From: Aeromonas simiae
GTDB taxonomy: Bacteria; Pseudomonadota; Gammaproteobacteria; Enterobacterales; Aeromonadaceae
NCBI RefSeq assembly: GCF_000820125.1
Contig: NZ_CDBY01000057.1
Coordinates: 86,729-150,728 of the forward strand
Direction of reading: 5' to 3'
Length of the DNA: 64,000 bases
The position numbers were made by a program, and so were the translations under genes. Below the pieces are notes generated by a model, which ran no database searches, had not been told where the DNA came from, and saw only the letters and a list, made by a program, of their open reading frames with translations. Below, one piece after another: positions 20,542 through 28,256 of this stretch; position 1 is the stretch's first letter; each line of letters opens with the position of its first letter.

Positions 20542-21026
20542 GAGCCCATCGGCAACGTCTCATCGCCCTTTATGGCATCCTGCTTGTGCTGCTGCTGGGC
20601 GCCGACGTGGCGCGCCGCGAACTGGCCCTGGCCAGTGGCGAGACCATCCTACTGGCGCTGGCGCCGGTCGATCCGCGCTCCTTGATGCAGGGGGACTACA
20701 TGCGTCTCGATTACGCCATCAGCCGCGAGCTGCGCACCCTCCCCACCCCGCCGGCCTCGCTGGTGGTGCGCATCGACCCGCAGAGGGTCGCCCACTGGCT
20801 GCCCGGCGCCGATCCACAAACACTGGCGGCCGACGAGCGGCGGCTGCAACCGATGCACCAGACGCAGATCGGGCCCGATGCCTACTTTTTCGAGGAGGGA
20901 GAGGCCAAGCTGCTGGAGCAGGCCCGTTATGGGGAGTTTCGCCTTAGCAAAGAGGGCAGGATGCAGCTGATCGGGCTGGCTGACGCGGCCGGAAAACCGC
21001 TCGGTCAGCGCAGAGAGCGTTGGTAA
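20538..21026 (+). CDS. GDYXXLXY-motif membrane-anchored protein
   Basis: 162 residues. A single N-terminal membrane anchor (ALYGILLVLLLGADVARRE) is followed by a periplasmic domain with the diagnostic GDYMRLDYAI motif preceded by PVDPRSLMQ, and a later YFFEEG...YGEFRL segment. Third member of the DUF2157-DUF4401 operon. Biochemical role unknown. The ATG overlaps the upstream stop (ATGA). Confidence 0.88.
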   Translation: MRAHRQRLIALYGILLVLLLGADVARRELALASGETILLALAPVDPRSLMQGDYMRLDYAISRELRTLPTPPASLVVRIDPQRVAHWLPGADPQTLAADERRLQPMHQTQIGPDAYFFEEGEAKLLEQARYGEFRLSKEGRMQLIGLADAAGKPLGQRRERW

Positions 21027-21094
21027 CCTCTTGAATTAACGGCCACTTATGGCAACACTCAGACAATGGAGATGCACGACAAAGGGAAAGGTCG

Positions 21095-21829
21095 ATGAAA
21101 CGCTGGCTTGCCATCACCCTCTGGGGCCTCACCGCTTCGGCCCTGGCCGAGCTGGAGCACCTCGAATACTTCACCGAGGAGTATCCCCCCTACAGCTACA
21201 CCACGGCGCAAGGTGAAGTGACCGGTCTGGCGGTCGAGACCCTCAAGGAGGTGTGGCAGCGCACCGGCACCCCGCCCCAACCGATCCGGGTACTGCCCTG
21301 GGCGCGCGGCTATTACCTGCTCACCCAAAAGCCCAACGTGGTGCTCTTCTCGACCGCCCGCACCGCGGTGCGCGCTCCCCTGTTCAAGTGGGCCTGCCCC
21401 ATCGGCTACTCGGAATATGTGCTGCTCGGCCTGAGCAAACGGGCGCTCACGCTCACCACGGATGCCGAGCTGGGCCGTTATTCGATAGCGGCGGTGCGCG
21501 CCGATGCCTCGGAGCAACTGCTGCTCAACAAGGGGATGGACGATACCCGCATCGTGCCGGCCAACCGCCTCGGCCAGGCGCTGCGCATGCTGCTCTCCGG
21601 GCGGGTCGATCTGGTGGCCACCGGCACGCTCGCCGCCAACGACACCATTAAAGAGATGGGGATCGATCCTGCCAGCATCAGCAAGGCCTATACCCTGAGC
21701 GCCGAGGAGCTGTGCTACGCCTTCAGCCGGGCCGTCAGTGACGAGACGGTGCAACGCTTCCAGCTGGGGCTGACCGGCACCCTCGCCAGCCCCCACTATG
21801 GCGCGCTACAGCGGCGCTTCATGCCCTGA
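21095..21829 (+). CDS. Periplasmic substrate-binding protein, SBP family 3
   Basis: 244 residues with a Sec signal peptide (MKRWLAITLWGLTASALA, cleavage near residue 18) and a two-lobed type II binding fold: YFTEEYPPYSY near the start, VLPWARGYYLL and LLSGRVDLVATG. Such proteins bind amino acids or related solutes. There is no adjacent permease or ATPase, so it may be an orphan sensor-type protein. The family resembles stand-alone SBP_bac_3 proteins common in Aeromonas and Shewanella; the ligand is unknown. Confidence 0.85.
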   Translation: MKRWLAITLWGLTASALAELEHLEYFTEEYPPYSYTTAQGEVTGLAVETLKEVWQRTGTPPQPIRVLPWARGYYLLTQKPNVVLFSTARTAVRAPLFKWACPIGYSEYVLLGLSKRALTLTTDAELGRYSIAAVRADASEQLLLNKGMDDTRIVPANRLGQALRMLLSGRVDLVATGTLAANDTIKEMGIDPASISKAYTLSAEELCYAFSRAVSDETVQRFQLGLTGTLASPHYGALQRRFMP

Positions 21830-21850
21830 GCCTCCTCCCATCCATATGCC

Positions 21851-21879
21851 AAAAGGGCGCCGACGGGCGCCCTGCTTTT
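21851..21879 (+). terminator. Terminator after the binding-protein gene
   Basis: Stem AGGGCGCC/GGGCGCCCT with loop GAC and flanking A- and T-rich arms (AAAAG...CTTTT). Confidence 0.75.
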
Positions 21880-22129
21880 GTTCCCGTGATCGCCCGCAAA
21901 AAACCACGCGTTTCTGATAGTTACATCAAAAATGCGCTGGTCAGCCGGCGCCTGCCTCCTTAAGATGGCCAAAGGAGCCTGATGGCCCCCATGGACGGTC
22001 AAGGGCGCACGGTGGCAGCGATAAGCCAGGGGCGGTAGCGTCTTTGTCGAAATGGAGCCGAGGCGGACGCCAGAGCGACCGCACCACGGCGAGGGGCGAG
22101 GACGCTCTCCTCGAGGGGGTTTTGGTTTG

Positions 22130-22160
22130 CTCCCCTCACCTCTTGGGGGAGAGGGTCAGG
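22130..22160. repeat. REP-like intergenic palindrome, left copy
   Basis: Imperfect inverted repeat built of CTCCCCTCACC and GGGGGAGAGGG. When translated it gives the PLPQ-type nonsense peptides produced by dispersed intergenic repeats in many proteobacteria. A similar element lies at 28694-28722, so related copies stand on either side of the AT-rich island. Confidence 0.4.
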
Positions 22161-22578
22161 ATAAGGAGTCGCCAACAGCTTTGGGCATGGCTCCGCCATA
22201 CAGGACACGAGGGAGCTGCCCTCGACAGAGTTTCGCCGCCCTTCGGGCTGGGGCGAGTGACTTTGGAAACACCCGCCCTCTTTGGCAAATAACACCAAAG
22301 GTCTTCTCCCCCGCTTGCTCGCCCTCCTGCGTCGGGATCCCTCGGCGCCCCCGTTTGTCCAACGGCACGCGCCGATGGGCTTTGACCTTTACTATCCATG
22401 GCATCGGTCAACGTCCGCTGCCGACATCCTTGTCCTTGCGCCAAACCGGGTCGAGCATTGCTCGTCTAATACCGGTTTTGCCCATGCCACAGCGGCGCTC
22501 GCTCGGCATTGCCTCGCGGCCTCGACAAACGGGCTCACCTCGGCGAACAACAGGGAGTAACACCCAACCCTCAACCCC

Positions 22579-22643
22579 AAGGGCAAGGGCAAGGGCAAGG
22601 GCAAGGCAAGGCAAGGCAAGGCAAGGCAAGGCAAGGCAAGGGC
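22579..22643 (+). repeat. Short tandem repeat AAGGGC / AAGGC at the island edge
   Basis: Four copies of AAGGGC are followed by seven copies of AAGGC and one closing AAGGGC. The repeat lies exactly where GC-rich host DNA changes to AT-rich DNA. Copy number is likely variable by slippage. No coding frame across it is supported. Confidence 0.9.
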
Positions 22644-22944
22644 AGTTAATACTATGCTAGAGAAAGTCGTTATCTCTGATCCGGTCCTCACCCACCCCAT
22701 GGCGAAACCAAATTTTCGCACCTATGCAACAGGCTATATCGACATCATTGCATAGATGAAAAATCATTATGAGAAGACAAGTGGTACACATCCCTATCGG
22801 GGATAGGTTTTATATGTAAGGCCAGACAGTAAGTATTTTCCGAGATAATATCTTAATTTCTCTAAGGTCCAATTACGCTTTGTTAATATAAAATAAAGCA
22901 TCGCACCTACGGCTAAATTTACATTTATCTAATGAGGCAATATT

Positions 22945-24027
22945 ATGCATGTCGTTTATGGTGACAACATTAATAGTGTTATAGTAAATGCTATAGAAAA
23001 AATATTCTCCGATGGGGTTAACACTTCATCAAGAAACGGAGAAGCATTAACTTTACATGATGTGAGCATCATATTAAACAACCCAAGATCAAGACACCTA
23101 AACTTATCAGGTAGAAAAAACAATATCTTTGCCACTTTTGCTGAAACCCTCTGGGTATTAGCAGGTATGAATGAAATCGCTCCTTATTTATCGTTTTTTG
23201 TACCTAGGGCGAAAGAATATTCAGATGATGGTATTATCTGGCGTGCTGCTTATGGTGAAAGGCTCTATGCATATGGACAAATAGACAATGTAATTAAACA
23301 ATTTAAATGTGAAGGTATATACACAAGAAGAGCTGTTATCAGTCTTTACATGCCAAATAGGGACACAAGTGAAAGTCTACTTGAAGTTAATTTGGAAAAT
23401 AGCCTAGACATTCCTTGTAACAACCTAATCCATTTTTTTGTCACTCCAGACAAAAAACTAAATATCAAGATAACTCAACGAAGTGGGGATTTGATATTTG
23501 GAGTCAGTCATATAAATATATTTGAATTCGGTCTATTACAAGAATTCGTCCTTTTTATGTTACAAAAAGAGGTTGATAGTGAATTAACTTTAGGTTACTT
23601 ACACCAATCTATTACCAACCTACATATCTATAAAGAAAAAATAAATCAGGCTAAAGATATACTTTTCAATAAAGACAAACAAGATTTAGACATTAAAAAT
23701 CACGATAATATATATTTTGCAAGCTCTCCACAGGAAACAAAAAAACTATTACATGATATAGTCTCATTTATAGAAAATAAGATAATCATAAGCACTCCTG
23801 ATCTACCACCAATAGAGCAATCTAGGATTGAAATGAAATCTATATTTTCACATTACAATGTAGACTATAATGGCAATCTTCTTTGGGGGTATTGTGATGC
23901 TACATTGGCATATGTTTACCAAAAAAGACTCATGCAACCAATCACCTTACATTCCACATTAAGTGAAGACTTTATATCATCAGTCACTAAAAACAATTTC
24001 AATCTACAGATAAAGGTCGCATCATGA
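22945..24027 (+). CDS. Thymidylate synthase / dUMP hydroxymethylase-like protein
   Basis: 360 residues, longer than cellular ThyA. The thymidylate synthase core is readable: an N-terminal Arg-rich loop, FAETLWVLAG (compare HELLWFLxG), the nucleophile Cys in DIPCNN, then HFFVTPDKKLNIKITQRSGD and an Asn in HINIFEF matching the QRSxDxxLGxPFN block. Retention of that Asn, which is Asp in dCMP hydroxymethylases, suggests a uracil nucleotide substrate. It could make dTMP or 5-hydroxymethyl-dUMP. First gene of the island operon; overlaps the next gene by ATGA. GAGG precedes the ATG. Codon use is strongly A/T-biased. The host should have its own thyA elsewhere. Confidence 0.75.
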   Translation: MHVVYGDNINSVIVNAIEKIFSDGVNTSSRNGEALTLHDVSIILNNPRSRHLNLSGRKNNIFATFAETLWVLAGMNEIAPYLSFFVPRAKEYSDDGIIWRAAYGERLYAYGQIDNVIKQFKCEGIYTRRAVISLYMPNRDTSESLLEVNLENSLDIPCNNLIHFFVTPDKKLNIKITQRSGDLIFGVSHINIFEFGLLQEFVLFMLQKEVDSELTLGYLHQSITNLHIYKEKINQAKDILFNKDKQDLDIKNHDNIYFASSPQETKKLLHDIVSFIENKIIISTPDLPPIEQSRIEMKSIFSHYNVDYNGNLLWGYCDATLAYVYQKRLMQPITLHSTLSEDFISSVTKNNFNLQIKVAS

Positions 24028-24575
24028 AAATTGCTTTTATGGGAGTCTCTGGTAGTGGAAAAGACTATCTTGCCAATTATTTAATTAACAACCATGAATT
24101 TGTTCGTTTCTCATTCAGTGACCAATTAAAAAAATTAGCTCGTCATATATATCCTTGGTTAGAAAAAGACTATCAACCTGAGGAAAAAGCATTGCCTTTG
24201 AATATCACTCTATCTACTGGGGAAAGAATAACATATTCTCCGAGAGATATATGGCTAAACCTTGATGGTTTAAGAAAAATTGAAGAGCAGATATTCATAA
24301 GAATGTTATCTGAGGAAATAAATACTATTGATAATGAAAAGAAAATAATAATAACCGATATAAGATCAACTAATGAGTTATTGTGGTGCAAGAAAAATAA
24401 CTTTGTAATAATATACATATACAGAGATAATAATAATTACGATAAATACGATATTGACAAACATATTATAGTGAACAGTTCAAATTCCGATTACACATTT
24501 AATAATTCCAGTAGCGGCACAGATACATTTGATATGTTCTTTCAAGAGGTCTTCATCAGTGGACAACAAAAATGA
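24024..24575 (+). CDS. Phage-type deoxynucleoside monophosphate kinase
   Basis: 183 residues. A P-loop GVSGSGKDYLANYL lies at residues 7-20, followed by a Phe-Ser-Phe-x-D-x-L-K-K element and a WLNLDGLRKIEEQIF segment, then IIITDIRSTNEL, which together match the T4 gp1-like dNMP kinase family. Such kinases raise modified dNMPs, including 5-hydroxymethyl-dUMP, to diphosphates. Placement directly after a thymidylate synthase homologue, with overlapping stop and start, suggests it handles that product. The host-type Tmk and Gmk enzymes look different. Confidence 0.78.
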   Translation: MKIAFMGVSGSGKDYLANYLINNHEFVRFSFSDQLKKLARHIYPWLEKDYQPEEKALPLNITLSTGERITYSPRDIWLNLDGLRKIEEQIFIRMLSEEINTIDNEKKIIITDIRSTNELLWCKKNNFVIIYIYRDNNNYDKYDIDKHIIVNSSNSDYTFNNSSSGTDTFDMFFQEVFISGQQK

Positions 24576-25611
24576 CTTATTATATTGTAATGTTAGTAAG
24601 CAAAAAATACAGTCAGCCAAACCTATACTTAATGAACGAGTTATAAAGGAATGGTTTTATCATCAACGAGAAAGAACATCTATTTATTATAAGAAAGAGA
24701 TTCTAGAGCTCCCCCCCTTTTGGACAACTGATGAAATATTAAAGAAATATAAATTTGTTAATACCAAGAGAGCATGGGATAGAGAAACAAAATGGCTTAT
24801 TTCCAATGTAATAAAAAATCCGTCCTTAAGCTATGACAATAAAATATTAAATATTTTTTTATTTAGAGTTATAAATAAAAGCAATACTTTATGTTCACTT
24901 GATGCACCATTCAATTTCTCTAACATGAGTTTGGATTATATAAATGACACAATAAGAAACAAGCTATCTATTTTGGCTTACAACGATCCAAACTATGTCT
25001 TTTTCAGTGCTGCCTATATATTAGGCGGCCCAAAAATGAACTTCGGATCTTTTCTGGAGCAACGAGAGGGAAAAAAAGAGAGCAATATGGTCATAAGAAT
25101 GATTAAATTTGTTTTCTACAATCAAGACTCCATTTTGAAAGGCGTTAAAAATTCAACAACACAAGATGCAGTATATAACCATCTTAAGTCATTCCATGGT
25201 ATCGGGAAGTTTCTCGCCTACCAGATCTTTGTTGATCTAACCTACCTTAACGAGTTTCCATTTACAGAGCACAACTTTGTTGTTTCAGGGCCTGGATGTG
25301 AGAGAGGCATTAACTGGATTTTCTCTAACAGGGATGGAATGAACAGCGAAGAATGTTTATTCTGGTTTACAAAAAACCAGCACATGATTTCTGAAAAATA
25401 TAACGAAAGCTGGGATATGGACGAAGTATTTCACTTTTTGCCAAAAAATGAAAGAATTTATACATTAATGGACATGGAAAATAGTGGAGCATGTGAGATT
25501 GATAAAAGATGTAGAACAAAATTCAATAACAAGAGGCCGAAGCAGATTTATCATTATAAAGTAAATCGTAACTTCGAGATTTTTAATTTTTTTGGAGATA
25601 AAAATGGTTAA
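24559..25611 (+). CDS. Putative DNA base hypermodification protein (5-hmdU kinase helical domain / thymine pyrophosphorylase-like)
   Basis: 350 residues from a GTG preceded by AAGAGGT, overlapping the kinase gene by 17 bases. A TTG ten codons earlier is the alternative. The N-terminal third carries ERTSIYYKK, LPPFWTTDEILKKYKFVN and KRAWDRETKWL, the pattern I know from HMUDK_hel / alpha-glutamyl-putrescinyl-thymine pyrophosphorylase proteins encoded by hypermodified phages. Later elements GIGKFLAYQIFVDL and GPGCERGINW also fit. No P-loop is present, so it is not a complete kinase. In phages these proteins act on 5-hydroxymethyluracil already in DNA. The family assignment is from memory of motifs. 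Confidence 0.7.
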   Translation: MDNKNDLLYCNVSKQKIQSAKPILNERVIKEWFYHQRERTSIYYKKEILELPPFWTTDEILKKYKFVNTKRAWDRETKWLISNVIKNPSLSYDNKILNIFLFRVINKSNTLCSLDAPFNFSNMSLDYINDTIRNKLSILAYNDPNYVFFSAAYILGGPKMNFGSFLEQREGKKESNMVIRMIKFVFYNQDSILKGVKNSTTQDAVYNHLKSFHGIGKFLAYQIFVDLTYLNEFPFTEHNFVVSGPGCERGINWIFSNRDGMNSEECLFWFTKNQHMISEKYNESWDMDEVFHFLPKNERIYTLMDMENSGACEIDKRCRTKFNNKRPKQIYHYKVNRNFEIFNFFGDKNG

Positions 25612-26096
25612 CACTATTAAACGAAATGTATTTATTAGCCATCATCATAAAGATGATGCAAGTGTCGATGGGATTACTCGCTTAGCATCTTCTAAAGGCT
25701 ATCAATTTAGAAATAGCTCCATTAGAGTGAAACCAGAGAACCAAGCCCGTATAGACCAGAAAAAAAATAAGCGATAGAACTATCGAACGCCTACTTAGAA
25801 TGAAAATGAGATGGGCTAGTCAAGTCATTGTAGTCATAGGTAAAGAGACATATACGAGACCTTGGGTAAACTGGGAGATAAAAGTAGCCCATCAGCTTGG
25901 AAAGCCAATTATTGGCGTGTATGAAAATGGTTTAAAAGACGATGTTGAACTACCAGACAACCTGACAAAATATGCGACATCTATTGTTGGATGGCGAGCT
26001 GAATCGATCATCGATGCGCTAGATGGCAATAGCCATTTTCAACATATTGACGGTCGAGAGAAAGAGAAAATTAATGGTGGGAACATTATATGCTAA
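25604..26096 (+). pseudogene. ThsB-like TIR-domain protein, interrupted by a frameshift at an A8 run
   Basis: The ATG has GGAG six bases upstream and overlaps the preceding gene by 8 bases. Frame one gives NVFISHHHKDDASVDG...IRVKPENQARIDQKK then stops at 25777. The next frame continues with ISDRTIERLLRMKMRWAS, QVIVVIGKETYTRPWVNWEI and GKPIIGVY to 26096. Together they form a 163-residue MTH538/ThsB-type TIR fold, with the Glu of VNWEI as the likely catalytic or binding residue. One A too many at 25760-25767 (A8 instead of A7) explains the break. TIR proteins of this family make or act on NAD-derived signals in Thoeris and related defences. The gene may be decayed, phase-variable or a sequencing error. 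Confidence 0.78.
25760..25767 (+). other. A8 homopolymer at the TIR frameshift
   Basis: Eight adenines follow GACCAG. Seven would restore the frame (DQKKISDRTIE). A run of this length is prone to replication slippage and RNA polymerase slippage, and is also a common sequencing error site. Confidence 0.85.
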
Positions 26097-26754
26097 TATC
26101 TCCAAACTCACATTTGTACGCTTATGCAATCACTCGAGACTTTGGTTTCGCACCTAATCCATTTCATGGAGTTTGTACTTTAGCAACATGCAAGCCACGA
26201 ATAAGAGCATCGGCCAATATCGATGATTGGATTTTAGGAATTGGAGGGGCACAGTTACGCACAGCCAAAAAAAATGCATTCTATTAATGAAAATAACGGA
26301 AAAAATCAATTTTAATGATTATTGGTCAGACTCACGTTTTTCTCTGAAAAAACCATCGAGAAATGGTAGTCACGTGCAAATGCTAGGTGATAACATCTAT
26401 CATCAAGATGTAGATAAAGCGTGGATACAAGAAGACTCTCATCATAGTAACCCTGATGGGACCTATAATATTAAAAACTTAGAAAGAGATACTAAATCTA
26501 AGTTTGTCCTAATTTCAAACCACTTCTATTACTTTGGTAATGCAGCAGTTGAAATTGACCTACAATCAATTGGATATAATAAAATAAGAGACTACAAAAA
26601 AATAGATATAGCCCAATCAAAAGGGGCAATGGATATCATAGAAAGCATACACAAAAATAACAAATCAAAATTAAACCTGGTTATTTCAGATCCCTGCCAA
26701 TTTTCTGAGTTTTATAAACGGGTAGACCAAAAATCAGGCTTAATATCGACATGA
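26090..26754 (+). pseudogene. Nmad2-family nucleotide modification protein, interrupted by a frameshift at an A8 run
   Basis: Start ATG overlaps the TIR gene end by 7 bases. Frame one reads LYAYAITRDFGFAPNPFHG, CTLATCKPRIR and DDWILGIGG, then stops at 26287. The -1 frame continues with KITEKINFNDYWSDSRF, GDNIYHQDVDKAWIQEDSHHS and FVLISNHFYYFG to 26754. These blocks are those of the nucleotide modification associated domain 2 family. Restoring one A at 26267-26274 gives a 221-residue protein. The run A-AAA-AAA is a possible -1 slippery site, so both forms may be made. A second start at 26287 overlaps the first stop (TAATG). Chemistry of Nmad2 is not established. Confidence 0.76.
26267..26274 (+). 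other. A8 homopolymer at the Nmad2 frameshift
   Basis: Eight adenines between GCC and TGC. Nine would restore the frame (TAKKKCILLMKITEK). The deviation is opposite in sign to the one in the TIR gene. The heptamer A-AAA-AAA inside it is a classical -1 slip site. Confidence 0.85.
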
Positions 26755-26800
26755 AATGATTCACAATAATCACACAAAAATATATAAGGATAACCCCATC

Positions 26801-27499
26801 ATGCCTATTCCAATGCCAGCAGCACAAGGCACGTCAACTCAACCAATAGAATTAAAAATTGTTTCAATAATTTTTGATGGAATCAATTCCACACTTAAAA
26901 TAAACATACCAATACCACTATCAATAATTGCTGCGTTCATTTTATTAATCTTATTATTCAAGGTAATACAACCAGTATTAAAGAATTACAAGGCAGATGA
27001 AATCATAATCAAGGAGCCATTTACAGGAACTCAAATAAAAATAAAACCCAGCATAGAGGATAAAAAAATTGCACATAAGATATGGACAGAGCTAGTAACA
27101 AGAAAAGCAGCCTTACCTTTTCAACGAGATAAAGATGTGATCATTGAAGTCTACGATAGCTGGCATACTTTATTTCAATGTGTCAGAGAGCAAATAGCCG
27201 CACTTCCGGTAGAGAAACTATCAGGTAAAGAGAAAAAAGACACTGAAAATCTTATTGACATATCCATGATGGTCCTAAATGATGGTTTAAGACCACACTT
27301 AACTGAATGGCAGGCCAAGTACCGCTCTTGGTATAAAGTGGAAAAGGAAAAAGAATATAATAAATCAGCCTCACCTCAAGATATTCAAAAGACTTACGTT
27401 TATTACGAACAACTAGTAAGTGATGTAGAAAATGTAAACAGGAAACTTCAACTTTTTGCTGATGAGTTGAAAAAATTTGTCAGAAGTGATTTTACATAA
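26801..27499 (+). CDS. Single-pass membrane protein of the island operon, unknown function
   Basis: 232 residues from the ATG that has AAGGA ten bases upstream. An ATG at 26756, two bases after the Nmad2 stop, would add 15 residues but has no ribosome site. One membrane helix lies near residues 36-57 (IPIPLSIIAAFILLILLF). The remaining 170 residues are cytoplasmic or periplasmic and helical, with WTELVTRKAALPF and DVIIEVYDSWHTLF conserved-looking blocks. I have no named family. Membrane proteins at the end of TIR-containing defence operons often act as effectors; that role is inferred from position only. Confidence 0.7.
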   Translation: MPIPMPAAQGTSTQPIELKIVSIIFDGINSTLKINIPIPLSIIAAFILLILLFKVIQPVLKNYKADEIIIKEPFTGTQIKIKPSIEDKKIAHKIWTELVTRKAALPFQRDKDVIIEVYDSWHTLFQCVREQIAALPVEKLSGKEKKDTENLIDISMMVLNDGLRPHLTEWQAKYRSWYKVEKEKEYNKSASPQDIQKTYVYYEQLVSDVENVNRKLQLFADELKKFVRSDFT

Positions 27500-28256
27500 A
27501 ATAAAAAGTATAATCTTAATGTTCACTCTGTTCTTATAATAACCGTTTGAAATAGTATCAAATAATAAAACCAGCCTTCATCTTATACTTCATCTGTTAA
27601 ATCATACCCTCAGTCTGGAGCAATATGATTGATAGTTGCGCAAAAAATTCACATAAAATAACTTTACAAATGCATTACCTCTAGATGTTTATAAAAAGCG
27701 CCCTTTACATTGTATACCACAATAAAACCGCGCCTTAAGCTGCAGTTTTTATTTCTATACCCCAAACACACTTCGACCCCAACTAGAAGACTATTTCGCC
27801 AACCCCTTACACTGCTCTCCTCCTGCGGTGGGATCGCCGGTGCGCAGGCTGCCAGATTGACAAAAATCGCAGGGGCCGCTGACGGCGTCGAACGAGGAGC
27901 CCGGCTCACCGAAGGTGAAGCTGACCTTGACCTCGCACTCCCCCTGATGGCCCGGGATCGGGTTGGATGAGAGGCTCTGCGAGCTCAGCAGGTGACCCCT
28001 AGCGTTGGGCTGGAAGGGGTTGTCTGCGACAAAGGAAGGCTTCCGGCGCCTCGCGAGTGGCGCTCTCCCGCGTCCTGGAGGCGGCATTGAGCAGGTAGAG
28101 CAGCTGGCCGCCATATGCATCGCAGACGCCAGCCTTAGACGGCCCCACGTTCAGCGTCATGACGTCATCTGCTTGTTATTCTTGAAAAACAGAGCCACCA
28201 TCGCGGCCGATTTATACCGTATAGTGGCTCTCTCGCCACTACAAAGGAACAGCCTC
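27500..28256. other. Island exit: AT-rich tail, composition switch near 27780, gene remnant
   Basis: 27500-27780 remains AT-rich with no supported gene; an imperfect AAAACCGC/GCAGTTTT hairpin with a T-tail (27724-27753) could terminate the operon. Composition returns to host level at about 27780. From 27791 to 28160 a broken minus-strand gene is seen. The remaining bases to 28256 hold the leader of the LprI-like gene with AAAGGA at 28243. No integrase, tRNA or perfect terminal repeat was found at this edge. Confidence 0.55.
27791..28160 (-). pseudogene. Frameshifted remnant of an unidentified gene at the right island flank
   Basis: From the ATG at 28160 one frame reads MTLNVGPSKAGVCDAYGGQ, LLYLLNAASRT and stops near 28000. 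A second frame then reads PNARGHLLSSQSLSSNPIPG, ECEVKVSFTFGEPGSSF and CDFCQSGSLRTGD to a stop at 27791. The two pieces look like one protein-like sequence, with ordered residues and cysteine pairs, broken by at least one shift. I cannot assign a family. It may have been a host gene damaged when the island inserted. Confidence 0.4.

Larger units (their letters stand above)
21880..22944. other. Long non-coding stretch: degenerate GC-rich block, then entry into the AT-rich island
   Basis: No convincing gene in about 1.06 kb. From 22010 to 22560 the DNA is GC-rich, has several overlapping short frames without start or ribosome-site support, and looks like remnants or intergenic repeats. A REP-like palindrome is at 22130-22160. 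A GGCAAG-type tandem repeat (22579-22643) closes this block. Base composition drops sharply at about 22646, where the AT-rich island begins. A hairpin CCTATC/GATAGG followed by TTTTAT (22793-22812) may be a weak terminator. The last 80 bases probably hold the operon promoter, but no clear -35/-10 pair was identified. Confidence 0.6.

Noticed and set aside
22579..22643. CRISPR-like array
   Set aside because: Units are only 5-6 bases without spacers; a microsatellite.
22052..22660. 202-codon frame ending in an RARARARQGKARQGKAR-like tail
   Set aside because: The tail is only the tandem repeat translated; no ribosome site and low-quality composition.
28005..28256. N-terminal extension of the LprI-like protein
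   Set aside because: The signal peptide begins right at the TTG with a good ribosome site; the extension is antisense to the broken gene.
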